A DNA stretch of 64,000 bases from Phoronis australis (Eukaryota > Phoronida > Phoronidae), in assembly GCA_002633005.1 (NCBI GenBank), contig NMRA01000199.1, forward strand, positions 522,889-586,888, read 5' to 3'. Numbering within the stretch: position 1 is the first letter of the stretch; every line of letters begins with the position of its first letter. Under the pieces are notes generated by a model. The model had not been told where the DNA came from, searched no databases, and was given only the letters and a program-made list of their open reading frames with translations. Of this stretch, positions 1 through 13,954 are shown piece by piece. The translations under genes were made by a program, and so were the position numbers.

Positions 1-2434
1 TTTTACTTGCTGGCACAAAAAATATTTAATTTATATACAGCGGTACAGATACAAGATTTAGTCCTTCTGCGGAGACTGGATCAAGACAGGTAAACTGAAA
101 ACTTGTCAGAGAGAACATTTATTAAGAGAATTCAAAACGTTTGAACTCAGTCCTCCCTTCTGAGATCTATCACTGATGTTACAGGTTGCACTGAGAGATA
201 AACAGTCCAGTTCAGAACATTTCAAGCTGCTCCAGTTTATGACAGCAATATGCATTCTTGTCAACACACATTTGAAGACTTTGCTGCATGTTGTAAACAT
301 CAACTTGCTATTAGAGTTTATGTCTGTATGAGCATGCCACCACCTCAGACTGTAAATTTCACTTACACTTCATCCTTGGATATGCAACCTGCATAGAAAC
401 AGCGAGTCGGTAAAAAGCAGTAAAGAATACCGTGTTCAACAAAGCGAGATCACAGACACCAAGAAAAAGTATTTGATTGAATATCACAATTTCATGAGCC
501 AGGGTGCTGGGCTGTGTCTCACTGGTCAATGCAAACGTGTAGTCAAAAATACTGAAACTGTCAAGTTATTCACTGGGCCTGGCTTGCAACACCACTCAAG
601 AATGTAAAAATTGCTATATGGATAATTACTTTGATTCAATTTCCCACCCCTGTATAAGACGTGAACCACAAGGTTCCAAGTGAAATTCCTGATAATTGAC
701 CAAAACCAAAATGTCATTTAGGACTTAATTTCTCACAAAAACCAAGACCCTGGGAGGCCTCATGCCAGCTTGCAAATGTGTCCAGGATCCCTGAGGGTCT
801 AACTGAACCCATGACCTTATTCACAAACAAGATAACCCCTAGCCCAGTTGTTGTTTTGATTAGTTTCAATGACATGCCAATTCAGAGCCAGACTAAATGA
901 AAATGACAGAAATTCTGCTAATGATCCAATAATGGCTTAAAGTGGCTATGCATCTCATTAAATCTACAACACAATTAAATTATGTTAATGTTAACCCAAT
1001 GTCTTCCAGTGTTCCAAGGTCAGAACCAGCTACATAAATCATGTAAATGAACACACAATGGAGAAAAAGAGGAATCTACAGTAGATTAGATTCAAAGTGT
1101 GCTGAACTATATCAAGTTTTGCCAACAATTTGACTTCTAGACCAATTTTCCTTTATTGCATTCTTGATTGGAGTATTATGGGACACTGTCTGTGTTGTGC
1201 ACGAAACCTTGCATATCCAAAAGTCATAAAGTCATTTTTTTTCTAAACTATCACTTGCTAAATAAATTACTCTAATGCATGTTACATACCACACAGCTCA
1301 AAAAAGAAACAATTTTCTTTTCTTCAAAACTCAGTTATAAAAAACTATGTCTCGATTTGGCTGAAATACAAGTCTGGTGTAGATCTCTGAAAACAAGACC
1401 ATTTGGTCAGATTTTTTTTACCATACTAAGCAACGGTCTGATTTCCATACATTTCAATATACAAAATTGTACTTTCATTTATCCTCAATTATTTTAATTG
1501 CGTGTTTGATAACCCGTATAGAAAAATAGAAGCACAGTTGTGCTGTAACCAATGCAAGTTCAGAAAAGTCTTGACATGCTGACCACAAATTTAATGCCAT
1601 CATTTGTCATCTCTATTACGACTCAAGTTATGCCCGTTAAGGTTGTAAAAGCATGAATTTTTTTAGTTCAGCTGATTTAAATACATCACAGAAATCAATT
1701 GGGATACCTCAAACTTTGCTCGATTACCTGATAGACGCAACGTTGCCATGAAGACAACCCAACTAAGTACACATACAAACACGAAGCAAACAGGTGGGAA
1801 TCGGATTTGTACAGCAAAAAAATGAAAAAGGCACATGCGGCGACAATGTATTCAAAATGTCTGCCCAGGTAGGAGGCGAGCTTGAGTAGGATATTGGGCC
1901 CAACGGGAAGTTTGAGTGCTACTTGAGCAATCGATACATTCCTTCTTTCATTTGACTAAAAACATGCAACCCCACTCCAGGTGGTTTAACAGTTGACATT
2001 TGTTTGCCAATCACGTGTCCCGATTTTTATTTTAGACTGTTCCCAACTATCGCACTAAAACAATCGATGTTGAGAGTCGAGTGTTGAGCCATGTTCACCT
2101 CATCCTCAATTGGCCAATCAAGAAATGGGTTTGAGACTACAAAGGATAACGATCACATTAACTGACAAGTTGGCAATGGCAGACAAGCTGTAATGAACTC
2201 ACACTTCTTTGTTGTCTTATTAGTTATTCATGAAGCCAACAGTTAGTGCATAGACTTGACATCAAAGATATGAATTTTTAAAGGAAACAATCTTGCTGAA
2301 CAAGGCAGGGTTTTTGAAGGCAATATATCACAGTATGCCTATACCCCAAAAGTGAACATATTGAAACAACTTGTAAAATCAATTAATGAAACAGGTAGTA
2401 ATTAACCTGATTAAGAGTGAGGGGGCTTGGACCT

Positions 2435-2837
2435 GGGCCCGGTCTCTAATCTTTGTACTCGAAACGAACTCGAAACTATTTTTGGCAATTTCTCTGCTCC
2501 TTTTGTGCGAACTTAAGATAATTGGTTATCAGACTGTGCTCGAATACATTATAGTTTATGCATAGGAGTTTCTAGTTCAAGTTTGCCCTTGAAGACCCTT
2601 GTATTCGTGCTACAAACTCGAGTAAAAACTCGAAATTTCGAGTTCAAACTCGAACTTCTTGCTTTAATATTGGGTTTACAAACTGTGAACTAAGGGCAAT
2701 AAATTATCTACGTAAGTTATTGTGTACTCGAGCATAGAATAATAGGCACTTATCTTGAGTTCGCCCAAAAGTAGAGTAGAAAATGCCAAACCTAATTTCG
2801 AGTTCCATTTCGAGTAAAAAGATTGGAGACCGGGCCC
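2435..2837. mobile_element. 403-bp foldback MITE
   Basis: The two halves are near-complete inverted repeats. The left end reads gggcccggtctctaatcttt and the right end is its complement with one change; the match continues to a palindromic centre near 2645 built of repeated ctcgaaa/tttcgag words. There is no transposase frame, so it is non-autonomous. A 3-bp flanking duplication (ctg) is possible if the ends are trimmed by one base, which would suit a CACTA- or Harbinger-type element, but such a short match can be chance. Confidence 0.8.
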
Positions 2838-5660
2838 TGCAGTGGGAATTAATATAACATTTCTTCAGTTTATCGCATTTTTGTAAAATGACCAGCCACA
2901 TTATGACCATTTAATCCAACCAACGTCTATTCATGTATTATTGAATGTTAAATAATCAAAGGTAATAAAGCAGGTTAATAGGTGTACAAGTACTCAACAC
3001 AAAGCCCCCATTTTGTGTTGCGTTATTGATTACTAAATTAACACCAACCTACCTCATCAACATTAAGAATCAATTAAATACACAAACCAGTGCAAGTTGA
3101 AATCACACTACCATTAACCCTTTCCACCTCTGGGTGATCACGGCCATCTGATATCTATGAAAAATAGTAAAAGTTGTACTTCATGCATAGTTGCCAACTG
3201 AAGCTTTGTTCCGCGCCCTGTTGTAGCATCAGAATATCGTGCTTTTTGACACATGTGACAATATTTACATAGTGACATCACACCATTGCGTTGACACGTG
3301 GCTGCATATTTTTGTGTTAAATATGTTTTTCTGGTTGTCTACACCACTGGTATAAAATCCTATTTCCCCATAACATTTCTAAAAAACCCTATGAGCATTG
3401 TTATCTGGATGATGCAGCAAAAATTTTCCCCTTGCAGTATGGCCTAAGCTGTTTTCACATTGGGAACAGTTGTTGGGGTGCAAGTTGTCACAGCGTGACT
3501 TGCTCCACTTTAGCTGCATTTACTTAGCATTTACATAACATTAGATCCCAAACTGGATCATCGTGAGTCATTTACACAAAGACTGTGTCTGCCAATGCTT
3601 GCATAAACAATAGCAAATGTCCAAACCATGTGGAATGCCAGTGGATCACCCAAATACACCCTATTGCACAAACGCATTGAACATGATTCCTTTCTGCCCT
3701 GCCCCAGATGTGTTTAGATGCGTAGTTAACACCGGAGCAACTGATTGAGTGCAACTTGCTCTACATCTCAATTCAGTGTCAAAAATGGCCGCCGCAGTGC
3801 CAACTTGCTCCGTGTCAGTCGTGTTTACACTCACACTTGCGATCAACTGTTCCGTGTTAGTTGCTCTGCGACAGCTGTCTCCCGTGTAAATATGGCTCAA
3901 GATGCAGATGTTCTGACTACCGTATTCATTTTTGGAGAGTTGGTAACTGTGCTTTAAGGGGGTTGTCTCCATAACATAACGCTATCCTCAAAATACTTAC
4001 TATGGTTGGCCTTCATTAGTTTAACACATAATAAGGCCAACTGTTTAGTGAAAATCCATTTTTTCAACTTCTCCTCTAAAGGAAAGATGAATATTTCAGT
4101 CTATTACAACCATGGAGTGTAGTGTGTAGACAACACAAAATAACACATTGCTAAACTTCTCATTATTTACAAAAAGGTAGCCAGCTTTGAAAAATGGAAA
4201 AATAACCATATTGGCAAGTTGCCAATATGGTTATGGCAAGTGATTTTGGTGTAAAATAAGTGGAGACTTACGACAGTACTTGGGTTTTACTGACCTGCCC
4301 CTGGCTTCTAATGAAATCTGATACAGGATGAGGAAATAGGCATTGGTACTTTTGCTAAAGGGAATTCGTTCAATGGAAATGCTGGCCTGAGTTCCGCAGG
4401 CCCAAGAACCTTGCGAAAATGTAAGACTTCGTGAGATATCAGTGTCTTCTACAAGTTAATCACATGACCACACTAGCTCTACTCGTGTATCTACGGAGCA
4501 TGGTTCATGAATCTGCTTTCAACTTGGGTCCTTGGTACTTTGCTGTCTCATGGAGTGAGGTTTTCAGATATTGTTTTAGGGAACTGTGTCAAATCACAAA
4601 CTGAGAACCTTTGCTAGAGTCTTAATTTTGATTCAAACAACCCGGAAATCAACCTCTATCAATTCTCAGTACCTGACCACCATGGAGTTACTACAGTACA
4701 TTTACTCATTACTTGGTATCATCTTGGGTTCTAATTTTTATCTACCAAGGTAAAACGTATTTGTATTTTGACTTCTTAGAAACAAATCTCCAATTCAGTC
4801 CATATAAAAGACCTCCCTCCCATTTCAGGTTTGACACAGCAGTCATTATGCTTTACCAGAACAAACTTTAGATTGGTCCATGGCCAGATAAAAAAACATC
4901 AAAGAAATTAACGAGGTCACTAATCGCTGGTGATGTCTTGGCAACCTAAACAGAGCTTAATCTTCTGGACAACAACACAGACATACTTCAGACAGGATTC
5001 TTACCAAAGTTTACTGCTTTCATGAACAAATTAATCTGCTCTCCATCAAAACACCATGCACATCACAGAAGAGACTGTAGGTTAGATCATAAACATTGCT
5101 TACTTCTGTTGAGAGCTGAAAACTGTGGTGTCCAGCCTCCTGAAATATGGTTCTTATCGCCACTTGAACCAGAGAGATCATAAGCAAACAGACAACTGTT
5201 TCTAGGCTGGTCCGTCAGTAGAAACAAGGGGGTTGTTTAAGTACACAAAGGAATTTTGGAGGATTATCATCAGTTCCTTATCAAGTCTTCTTTGATTTAT
5301 AAGCAATTATTAAGTATTATTTACGATGGATGAACCAAACTCAATGCCTTTAACAATGTCAGTAAGGACATAAACTACAGTAAAATTTGCTTTTACAGCC
5401 GGATTCAAGCGGGCCAAGAAATTTTACGTGAAATTTCGAGTTATTGGGAGGGCCCAAGTGCATATGAAGAACTTCATCACAAAACAAAATATCTTACAAA
5501 CAAATGTGAAATACTTTAGAAGCACTTACCACAACATTATTGATCGCCATGGCCACCCTGTACTTCAATCACTTTTTTAACAAAACCCGATATATCCAAA
5601 GCCTGATACTGACTCCAAAATACACAATTATAGCTCTTGCCAAAATGTGATTTATGAAGT

Positions 5661-5861
5661 CACTGGAATAAGAAATAATCACTAACTCAGAGACGATTCA
5701 GTTGGATGCAGACGTTTCGGCCTGGTCTGCCGGGCCTTAATCGATGAATGAGGGTTTCCCACCTTTCTCAACATTAATCGACTAAGGCGTAGCGGCCCAG
5801 GCCAAAATGTCTGCATCCAACTGATTTGTCTCTAAGTAAGTGATTATTTCTTATTCCAATG
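5661..5861. mobile_element. About 200-bp foldback MITE
   Basis: Inverted arms of roughly 80 bp: the left arm starts cactggaataagaaataatc and the right arm ends with the complementary gattatttcttattccaatg. Both arms carry a long matching block (ggatgcagacgtttcggcct on the left, its complement with few changes on the right) around a short centre. No clear target-site duplication remains, so the boundaries are approximate. Confidence 0.75.
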
Positions 5862-6040
5862 CCTCTAGAGACCAATGACGAACATATTCTCCCTTATGCA
5901 GTCATATTCAGACTTCAAAATCTGGCAGTAGATGTCTCCTTATGCAACAACTTTTTCCATTTAATGAGCAAGAACAAGTACACACTGAAGATCTACCTGT
6001 ACAAGATTTACTGACAGTTACCATATGTGAGCAGTTTAGT

Positions 6041-6160
6041 GTGAAATCTCACCAATTTTGAACAAAAATTGTTATTTTCTCATTTTTCAATGTCTTCTAA
6101 AATTGTTGATGACTTGTGACAGGTTTTCTAAACATTGCCAGATGGTAGTCATGGTCGGAG
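6041..6160 (+). repeat. Dispersed repeat family A, copy 1
   Basis: Begins gtgaaatctcaccaatttt and ends near gatggtagtcatgg. The same start and the same gatggtag end recur at 8519-8670 and 54149-54280 on the minus strand, and the start alone recurs at 33752-33830. It has no coding capacity. It may be a short interspersed element or a MITE remnant; no terminal inverted repeat is evident. Confidence 0.55.
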
Positions 6161-6705
6161 CTTGATCACAGAAAAAACAAGAAAATAGAATTTCATTTGT
6201 CTGCCATATTGTTCCCTGAATAGCTGACATGTTACCCTTACTTTTTTACAGGATCATTATTAGGTATCTTCCTAACAAGGATAACATATGACTGTACCTT
6301 CAGAAACCCTTGAAAGAGGTATTTAGGCTATTTCTTAAACACTTGTTTGTTTTCACAAATGCTCTAGTATTTTCACCTCAGGCTATCTCAGTAATTCCAG
6401 CACACCTCTCTTCATCAATTCTGAATTTAATCTGCTCACATTTCCATTAAATAGACGCTGATGTCCAGACAAAGAAAGTAAACAGCTCAGAGATAAATAC
6501 AAGTCAGCCCTGATCAGCCATAGTAGGTCTCTTCAGGAGTATTGATTCTCAGAGAAGTTGTTTGTCATAGGGATGCTCGTTAATTTACATTGATCAGGGA
6601 CAACAAATTACAACTGACAATCAATGACATCACAGTGTTATATAGAGGACTCCTTCTGTTAACACTTGGGTACAGAATTCATGCATCTATCTCCAACTGG
6701 TAGTC

Positions 6706-6830
6706 TTAAAATTTTGAACATTGATATTCAAGCCAAAATTGACTTTTCTCCATTCTGAAGATGGGAACATGGGCGATTTTGGTGTTTGTCATATTTCTCA
6801 AATAACTGACATTGGGCTTTGCATCCAGAG
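6706..6830 (-). repeat. Dispersed repeat, partner of 13140-13265
   Basis: Both stretches share 'catgggcgattttg / catagggaattttg' and 'atttctcaaata..gacac/tt' blocks in the same order and orientation. They give similar short peptides when read on the minus strand (for instance YLRN followed by VPI), but there is no gene context, so I read them as two diverged copies of a repeat rather than as exons. Confidence 0.4.
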
Positions 6831-6959
6831 AGTTTGTAAAAGACAACGACTTCATGCCTACCCAAACTTGAAGGTATCTGACATCTGTTGAATTCAGGAC
6901 AGCCACAGTATTTTAAGATTTTCAGAAAAAGCCCTTTAAATATTAAAAAGGGCAGTTTT

Positions 6960-6994
6960 GAAAATATTGTTGCCCAAAATGGGTGAGATTTATT
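6960..6994 (-). repeat. Fragment of repeat family A
   Basis: Contains caaaatgggtgagattta, the complement of the family A start with one change. Only the terminal part is recognisable. Confidence 0.3.
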
Positions 6995-7192
6995 ATACTC
7001 AAGACAACAACAAATGAGAAGAGCTATTACTCAAAGCCCAATAACTCTTCCCGAACCTCCCAATACAATACCTAACCCCACTTGTATTGGTGGATCTGAG
7101 GGCGCGGGTCTGACTTCCAAAGAACCAATGCTCACAATAGTCTTGTAAATGGCATTGAGACAGCATTCTTTGGTCAAGCGTGGATGGGGAGA

Positions 7193-7204
7193 GGGGGGGG
7201 GGGG
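7193..7204 (+). repeat. Poly-G run of 12
   Basis: Uninterrupted guanine homopolymer next to a purine-rich stretch. Length is likely to vary and to be error-prone in sequencing. Confidence 0.9.
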
Positions 7205-7707
7205 AAGGAGGCTAGGAAACCTACATCCACCTAAGTAAAATTGCAACGTTTACTACATAGGTTTAAGCCCCTACACCCCTCACACATCTGCCACTGTCCA
7301 CTCCAGCCTGCAGTGTTCATATATGTCACTTTTATCTGCAGTTTCACAGTACTAAAAACCGTTTTACCCACTTAAAATTGATTCTACTGCTGCTTTCAAG
7401 GGATGATATTCACTCACAAGAGTCTCATGGCCAGTGACTGATCACTGGGGTGGTGAAATGCCTGTCCCCATAGTTCATTTAATTTTGAAGAATTTTAAAC
7501 CCACGCCAACAGGATCTATATACTTCTCTGTTTCTAAACTATAAAAATGGCAACATGAATGCCTGACAAAGACGGGTCTACAATTGATAATAATATCCAA
7601 TCTGTCCCTGTGGTTTTTAATCCACCAAATCAAGTGTGGCATGTAGGAATATAACATTAATTTTACAGGACTTGTAATGTTCAACAACATATACATAAGT
7701 ATAAAAG

Positions 7708-7943
7708 TAAAGGCCTATTCACACTTAGTGATCGCCAGCAATAGCACCATCAAGTCAAGCCGCAAGCCAAGGACTTAAAAGTGTGGACGCTCCATTCTTG
7801 TTGCAGACTGATCACTGGATGGTCCAGTAACAAGCCTTGCTACAACTTCAAAGTCCACATTTCCTAGTTAGTCTGCAAGGCAACTGCAATTCCTTTCAAC
7901 TACGTTTTTGCAAGCAAATTGTTAAGTGTGAACGGGCCTTTAC
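7708..7943. mobile_element. 236-bp MITE with 20-bp terminal inverted repeats
   Basis: Left end taaaggcctattcacactta; the right end is the complement of taaaggcccgttcacactta, one or two differences. The interior has no frame. The first and last TA could be the target duplication of a Tc1/mariner-type insertion, but TA is too short to prove it. Confidence 0.75.
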
Positions 7944-8518
7944 AGTTGCATAAAAGCAACGATGACGTAGCTTTATCACGTGTCACGTTGCGATTTTTGA
8001 ACAATGCACCCCACATTCCCACATCATGCAACAATCAGACATGATAAGTTTTGAAGTTTAATGATACAAACAATGATGGGTGGACGGTAATTGAAAATGT
8101 TTTGGGGAAAGAAATCATTCGAAACTCGTACAGGTATCTTGCTTGTCATGACTTCTCCGATACAAGGAGATTGAATACACTGATATCAACACGAAAGTGC
8201 TATGCCTGTACCTCTACTCTTAAACAGATTTGCAAAGGACTACTTAACGTGCAGACAAAATTTACAAAGAAATTAATGAGAAGACTAAGGCAAATCTCCA
8301 CTTATTTCACATAAAATAAATAGCTGGTAATTCATATCCACTGTCTCTGTTCAATTTTGGTTTATTGCTCATGACTTCGACCGCTTTTCTGATTTTACAA
8401 TTCTAATATTTACTTTCTCTAGACAGTATTTTGACTGTAAGTTTGCAAATGGACGTCGAGTGAAATTTCATTTTCTCACTTTTTCATGAAAGGCACGTAA
8501 TACCAAATCAATACTTCT

Positions 8519-8670
8519 CCATGCCTAGGCTCTCAACTACAGCTACCATCACACAATGTTTTGAGAAATTGCAAGCATTCACAGCAATGTTAGTTCAGCC
8601 CTTGCAGACTGAAAAAGTGGCAATTTTGGCAAAATTTATTTTTTTCGAAATTGGTGAGATTTTACTGTAC
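8519..8670 (-). repeat. Dispersed repeat family A, copy 2
   Basis: Read on the minus strand it starts gtaaaatctcaccaattt, then has gaatgcttgcaatttctca and gatggtagctgtagttgag, which align in order with copy 3 at 54149-54280 (gaatgcccacaatttctta, ggtggtagctatggtgatt). Confidence 0.55.
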
Positions 8671-9553
8671 GGGCATTTTTCCATCTGATGTGCTAAAAAG
8701 TAGCAGGCTTCTTTTGTCAATGAACCAGAGGAGTAGCGAAGAAGAAACGGAAGCAACTACAAATAAGTAAAAAGTATTAAAATGCAACAGCAGTTTTGAA
8801 GAATTTTTAACAGATTTTTTATGGAAAAAGTCTGTGTTTCAAGGCCGTCAGACATGACAAATATATCTATGCCAACATAACTTAGGGGCAAATCTGATAC
8901 ACTAAAGCATGTTAAAACACAGGTTAGATTCCTTGCAGCTTTTAAAAATGCCCTGGAGAAGTGTTAAACAGTTGTTAGTAATGACAAGAATGCAAACCTC
9001 AATTGGAAATGTCAGTCTTTATCGCCTTAAAGAAACTCTAGAGAGATCAAACCAGCAAATATATGAACAAGAAAGGTGGATACTTCGATGGTATAATTGT
9101 TCAACACATTCTTCAAACCACCTTTACGAAGAGCTATTAAACTTTACGCTGTTTCTTAAATCGGGACACAGGAATTAATCGCCAAAATCAGACTCAAAAC
9201 TGACCAATCGTGAGGTAAGATTTGAGTACAAAGCTGACTCAAAGCATGCCACGTGATTGTTCGATTCTCCAATCGATCTCCAAGTACATATTAGACCTGA
9301 AGTTCTGGTCACTGACAAAAGAGAAAAACAAAAGTTCAGACAAACCAAACTATAAAAAAAACTCACTGCTATAATGTCAAATTCCACATGACGATAGAAA
9401 GCATTTCATAGCTTCAGATTTCATATAGGCTCAGACAAGAAAGTTAATGAGAATCCGCTCAAACTATGGCAAAAATGATCTGACATCATTAGACAAGAAG
9501 AACACTCAACAAATGGGTATTTCCTTTTACCCTTACTAGTAATAGTAATATAC

Positions 9554-9566
9554 GGGGGGGGGGGGG
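9554..9566 (+). repeat. Poly-G run of 13
   Basis: Uninterrupted guanine homopolymer in otherwise AT-rich sequence. Confidence 0.9.
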
Positions 9567-12164
9567 AAGTTATAATCTAATTGACATATGAATTTCACCA
9601 TACGCATATATGCTTTTTTGTTTTTCAAATTTGTTCAATATTTTCATGGAATGGGTTTAACCGACCATCAGTTCATTCATTTTGACAGTATTTGGTCACG
9701 GTCGATTGGCAGAAAACACAAGAAAACTGATGATCGTCCTTACACCCCACACACATCTTTTTCTGACCACTTACACCAGAAACCCATTTGAAAACTCTGT
9801 TCACACCATCCTACCTGTCTGAGTGACCACCCAAGATATGACCCTCTGACCACTGGGCAGAGCTGCTATCATAAACAATATTATACTTGGTTGGAATATT
9901 GCTGAATTTCCAATAAACAACACAACCAGGTGTTTCCCATTAGCTCTTGTCTGAATGTGGCAGGCATAATGACCAAGGATGATTATATGCTTCATCAACA
10001 GCACTAGTCTATTTATAAACAGCAAGCAAACACACTGATGTTGTAATATTGTGAAATCTAATTACCCACTTCCCCAAATTCACCTGAACGGTGCAAGGAT
10101 GTGACCAGACATGAAGCCTGCTTATCCATTTTGGTTTGTGTCGGCAATGGTCAAACCAAAGAGAACACCTGGCTTCAAATTTTTGCAATTACCAATTGTT
10201 TTTATAATAATATTCTGCCATAAAACCCCATTCCGGAAAGGATTCCAAGTTTGCTGATAATGTCCAGTTCAAAACGAGCTTTGAGACTCAGTCAACAAAA
10301 TTTCTCTTTCAACATAGGCGACCAAAGCCTTTTCTAGATACAAACTTTCCAGAACCTGGAAAATTGGCATACATCGAGAATGTATCTTCAACGTACAAAA
10401 CTGGCTAACATGATTCATTCTGAGGGACCACTGGGTTTTCAAGCGCAGAAGACTCTTCTCCCTAAATTTCAACATAGACAACCTTAGCTAAGTACCAGTC
10501 ACTCTCCATTACATCTGTATTTCCCATGCCTCCCACATTACTCTCAAAAATGTTACCACAATCTCAGGTTCCCACCAGACACATGTTTGGTTATTAACCC
10601 ATTGAATGTGGGAGGGCTTCTCTCACAGTCAAAGAGGGGCTTTGTGACAGTATGCAGTCTAGCTCTTGGGGTCAGAATATGTAAACAGTGTGCACAGTTC
10701 CTCCAATAACATACCATAACCTTGATTATGTAACCAGGTACCATATGGTGCACAGTATAGGTTTTTGCCTTGTACCAAAAATAACCAAGTTTGTACCTTG
10801 ATCCAAACAGAGAATGTCTAAGAGAAAATGCCACAGGACTCTGCCGGACAGAAATCTCCTTTGTTGAGGAGATAGGAAAATGCATTGTTACATTGGCCTC
10901 GTTTTAGAAATACTGGCTGTTTCCAGCTCAGACCACAAACCTAGTGTTATACAGTCCAAGATTCTAGGAAACATGTCTGAAAATATGGCATTAACAGATA
11001 GATACTACTCATGTTTATCTGTCTGAGATCTAGCCCATGGCACAGGAGTAAAACTTGGCTGGCATTGGAAGGTCGAATACAATTAATGCAGTCGAGAAAA
11101 ACTTGAAAAATGCAAGACGCCAACAAATAAAATCCCAACATGATATCTCAGAAATGGCCGATTGAAACCATATGAAACTCTCAGAAGTACCATGATTTAT
11201 GCATTGTTCTCCAAAATGTAGTTAGGAATTATATTAAAATTTTCCACTATTGCATGAGGGCTTGAGGGGCTATCAAAAATGGGAGAAAATCAAGTTACAT
11301 ATAATGAAAACGAATGATACTTTAGAAAACTGTAACAGCACTTTTGAGACTTCATTTTGAAGAGTTAGTTTGAACGAAATGCTTTCTGCTTTTAGAAAAT
11401 ATGAACTTTTGCTAATCTATATTTTTGTAGATATTTGGCAAAATACAGCAACAATTCGACAAGGTCCTACTACACCAAACTGCTTGTGTTCATAACCCCT
11501 TTCCTAATTTGTTCCTCCAAAGCAGGTTATGGTAGTCTTCAGTGTAAATGGGCTATAGGACTGACTTACAGAGCCTCAGTCTTACAGCGCTGGGATTGAA
11601 TTTCTGGTTTGATGATGTAAAGTGATGCATTAATTGGAAGCACCTGACCAGTACTGCTACAAAATGACAATGTGGGAACACCAAGTTAGGCTCAAACTGC
11701 ATGTGATTCATAAACTGACCATGAGTCACTCACTGGCTATTCACTTTCAACCAATAAATATGTTGAAAAATACTTTGGACAGTAACCATGGGCAGATTTA
11801 CGATGGGCCCAAAATCCCAGGCCACCTTACCGAATGACCAAAAATGCCTTCAGCAAGCCGTTTTTAGGGTACAAAGATATTTTCCTCTGAAAACTTTGAT
11901 TGTCTCACCTCACCACATCCTTGATTCATCTGTCCATTGTATTATACGGTAAATAGGTGAAGGATTATGGAAGTTACTCAACCACAGTAGCAAACGGTCT
12001 CACCAAGGAAAACCTTTTTGGCATTTATTCCTTCTTAGAGCATTCAAGCTAAGCACTGAGTTATGTCCCAAGGAACTACCAGCAAATGGTCACCTTATAG
12101 GGACATGTGTGTCCAAACTCACAGCTGTTGCAGTATTTCAGGTTTTTCACAAATTGTAAAATAG

Positions 12165-12445
12165 GTTCACTGATCCGACAGCCAGTTTATCCCAAAGTCC
12201 ATTTGTCTGAAAATTAACCCCTTAGTCCCAAGACCCATCGGACTGAAAAATACAACCTTTGTCCTATGGCTTAAAAGCCAGAAAAATGAGTTGTCTGACG
12301 AAGGGTTCATTTTCGGGTGAACGGGTTTACGCACCAGTGGGCCACCAGAGAAACGTGGGGAAATCTGTGGAAAAATGACCTTTCGCACTAGTGGGCTTTC
12401 CGACTAATTGGGACTTCAGACAAATAGGATGTCAGAAAATTGAGT
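12165..12445. repeat. Internally repetitive block with short mirrored words
   Basis: Variants of a word like 'gtctgaaaatta', 'gtctgacgaagggttc', 'tccgactaattgggac' and 'gtcagaaaattgag' recur on both strands over about 280 bp. This is the texture of a decayed foldback or tandem element. It also keeps a 73-codon frame open on the minus strand, which I take to be a by-product. Confidence 0.4.
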
Positions 12446-13139
12446 GTCCCTGATTATTTCAATAGCCACCTAACAGTACTTGAACTTGGTCTGCACGCCA
12501 ATCATAAAATGTCAGTGTCGCCCTCTGCCAACCAATACTTCTTGAGCTTCTATAATTCTTTAAAACAAGACAACCACTCACTACATAAGATGACAGGTCC
12601 TAGTTTAATATTCAAGCACTGCAAAACATGATGAATGGCAATTACTAGATACGTTTGTCCTGCTAATTGACACTGGAATTGAAAACAAATTCCCCTGAAT
12701 AAAATACACAGCCCCAAACATCACTGTTCTTGACAAAATATGATAAGTCTGTCAACAACTGATAACTATGATTGCAAATTGCTTATGCAATTATCTGAAG
12801 CATTCACACCTCAATGGTTCCTTGGAAAAGAAAATATGCCAGGCCACAATCACTGCAAAGGGGGGCAGGACCTCTGGTTCAATGAACTTCTACAAGGCAC
12901 TGAAAAACTGACAGCCCAGCCAGTGTGTCAGTTGTTGTGGGTTCATTTATGACAGCATGCCAGGCATCCTTTCAGGGCCAGGAGACAACCTTGGGATATC
13001 AGGATGTGATTCTAGAAGTCTCTGGTATTCGAGCTCATTAGTGGAATTTCCTGGTAATCATCCAATCTGTTTAAGACATCAACAGATTTGGAATGCGTGA
13101 AGAGACTTAAGCAACTACAGCAAAATTTCTACACTTTGG

Positions 13140-13265
13140 GATAGTTTTCGAAATTTGGGACTCCAAAATTGAAACCGAAACTTTTTTGTTCTGATTATTG
13201 GGACATAGGGAATTTTGACAATCATCAAGTTTCTCAAATATTGGACACTGTGTTTGTATGAACAA
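13140..13265 (-). repeat. Dispersed repeat, partner of 6706-6830
   Basis: See 6706-6830: same order of shared blocks, same orientation, well diverged. No splice-site framing. Confidence 0.4.
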
Positions 13266-13954
13266 AACTTGAAATTAGACTTGACACTGTAACTTTCATA
13301 AATCACCAAAAAAGCGGCCTACGCAACATTTTCATGTGTCTCCAGAGTGTGTAACATTGAATGATTATTGCAGATCATAAATCTTGAATATGGGATGGCC
13401 AATACTGCCAATTTCTAAAATTTGGTACAATCTATGGTCATGAGGAAAATAATTTTGTCAGTGTCCTAAGCGAGAGAATATTTACCGTACTTATTTCAGC
13501 ACTTGTCACTAGTGTGTACTAGAAGTGAAAGCACAGGTCCACTGCAACATGATTTTTGGTCCAAGTATGTCTAAGTAACTGTCACAGAAAACTAATACAA
13601 CATTGAAAGTGAGCTTCACAATGTCTCAAATAAATACATAGATTAAGCAATTCTTTTGAGTGAAAGATTCTCGAGGCACGTGCCATTTTGTCATGCTGAA
13701 GCCAAATATGCGATGTCACGGGATGTTAAGGATATAACAATGGTCCCACAATGCATTTGAAAAAAAGGCAGCAACACCCTTGTACTGAAGTACTGAAATT
13801 CCCTGAACTGTGGACAATTTCACAGTGGGTTGCTGCCTATAACATGTTGTTCTTTACACAACAGTATAAACAATCCCTATGCTCTTAACTCATAGTCTCC
13901 CACTCTTAGGTGTGCGGTTTCAATACAAAAACAAATTTCATTTTAACAATCCTA

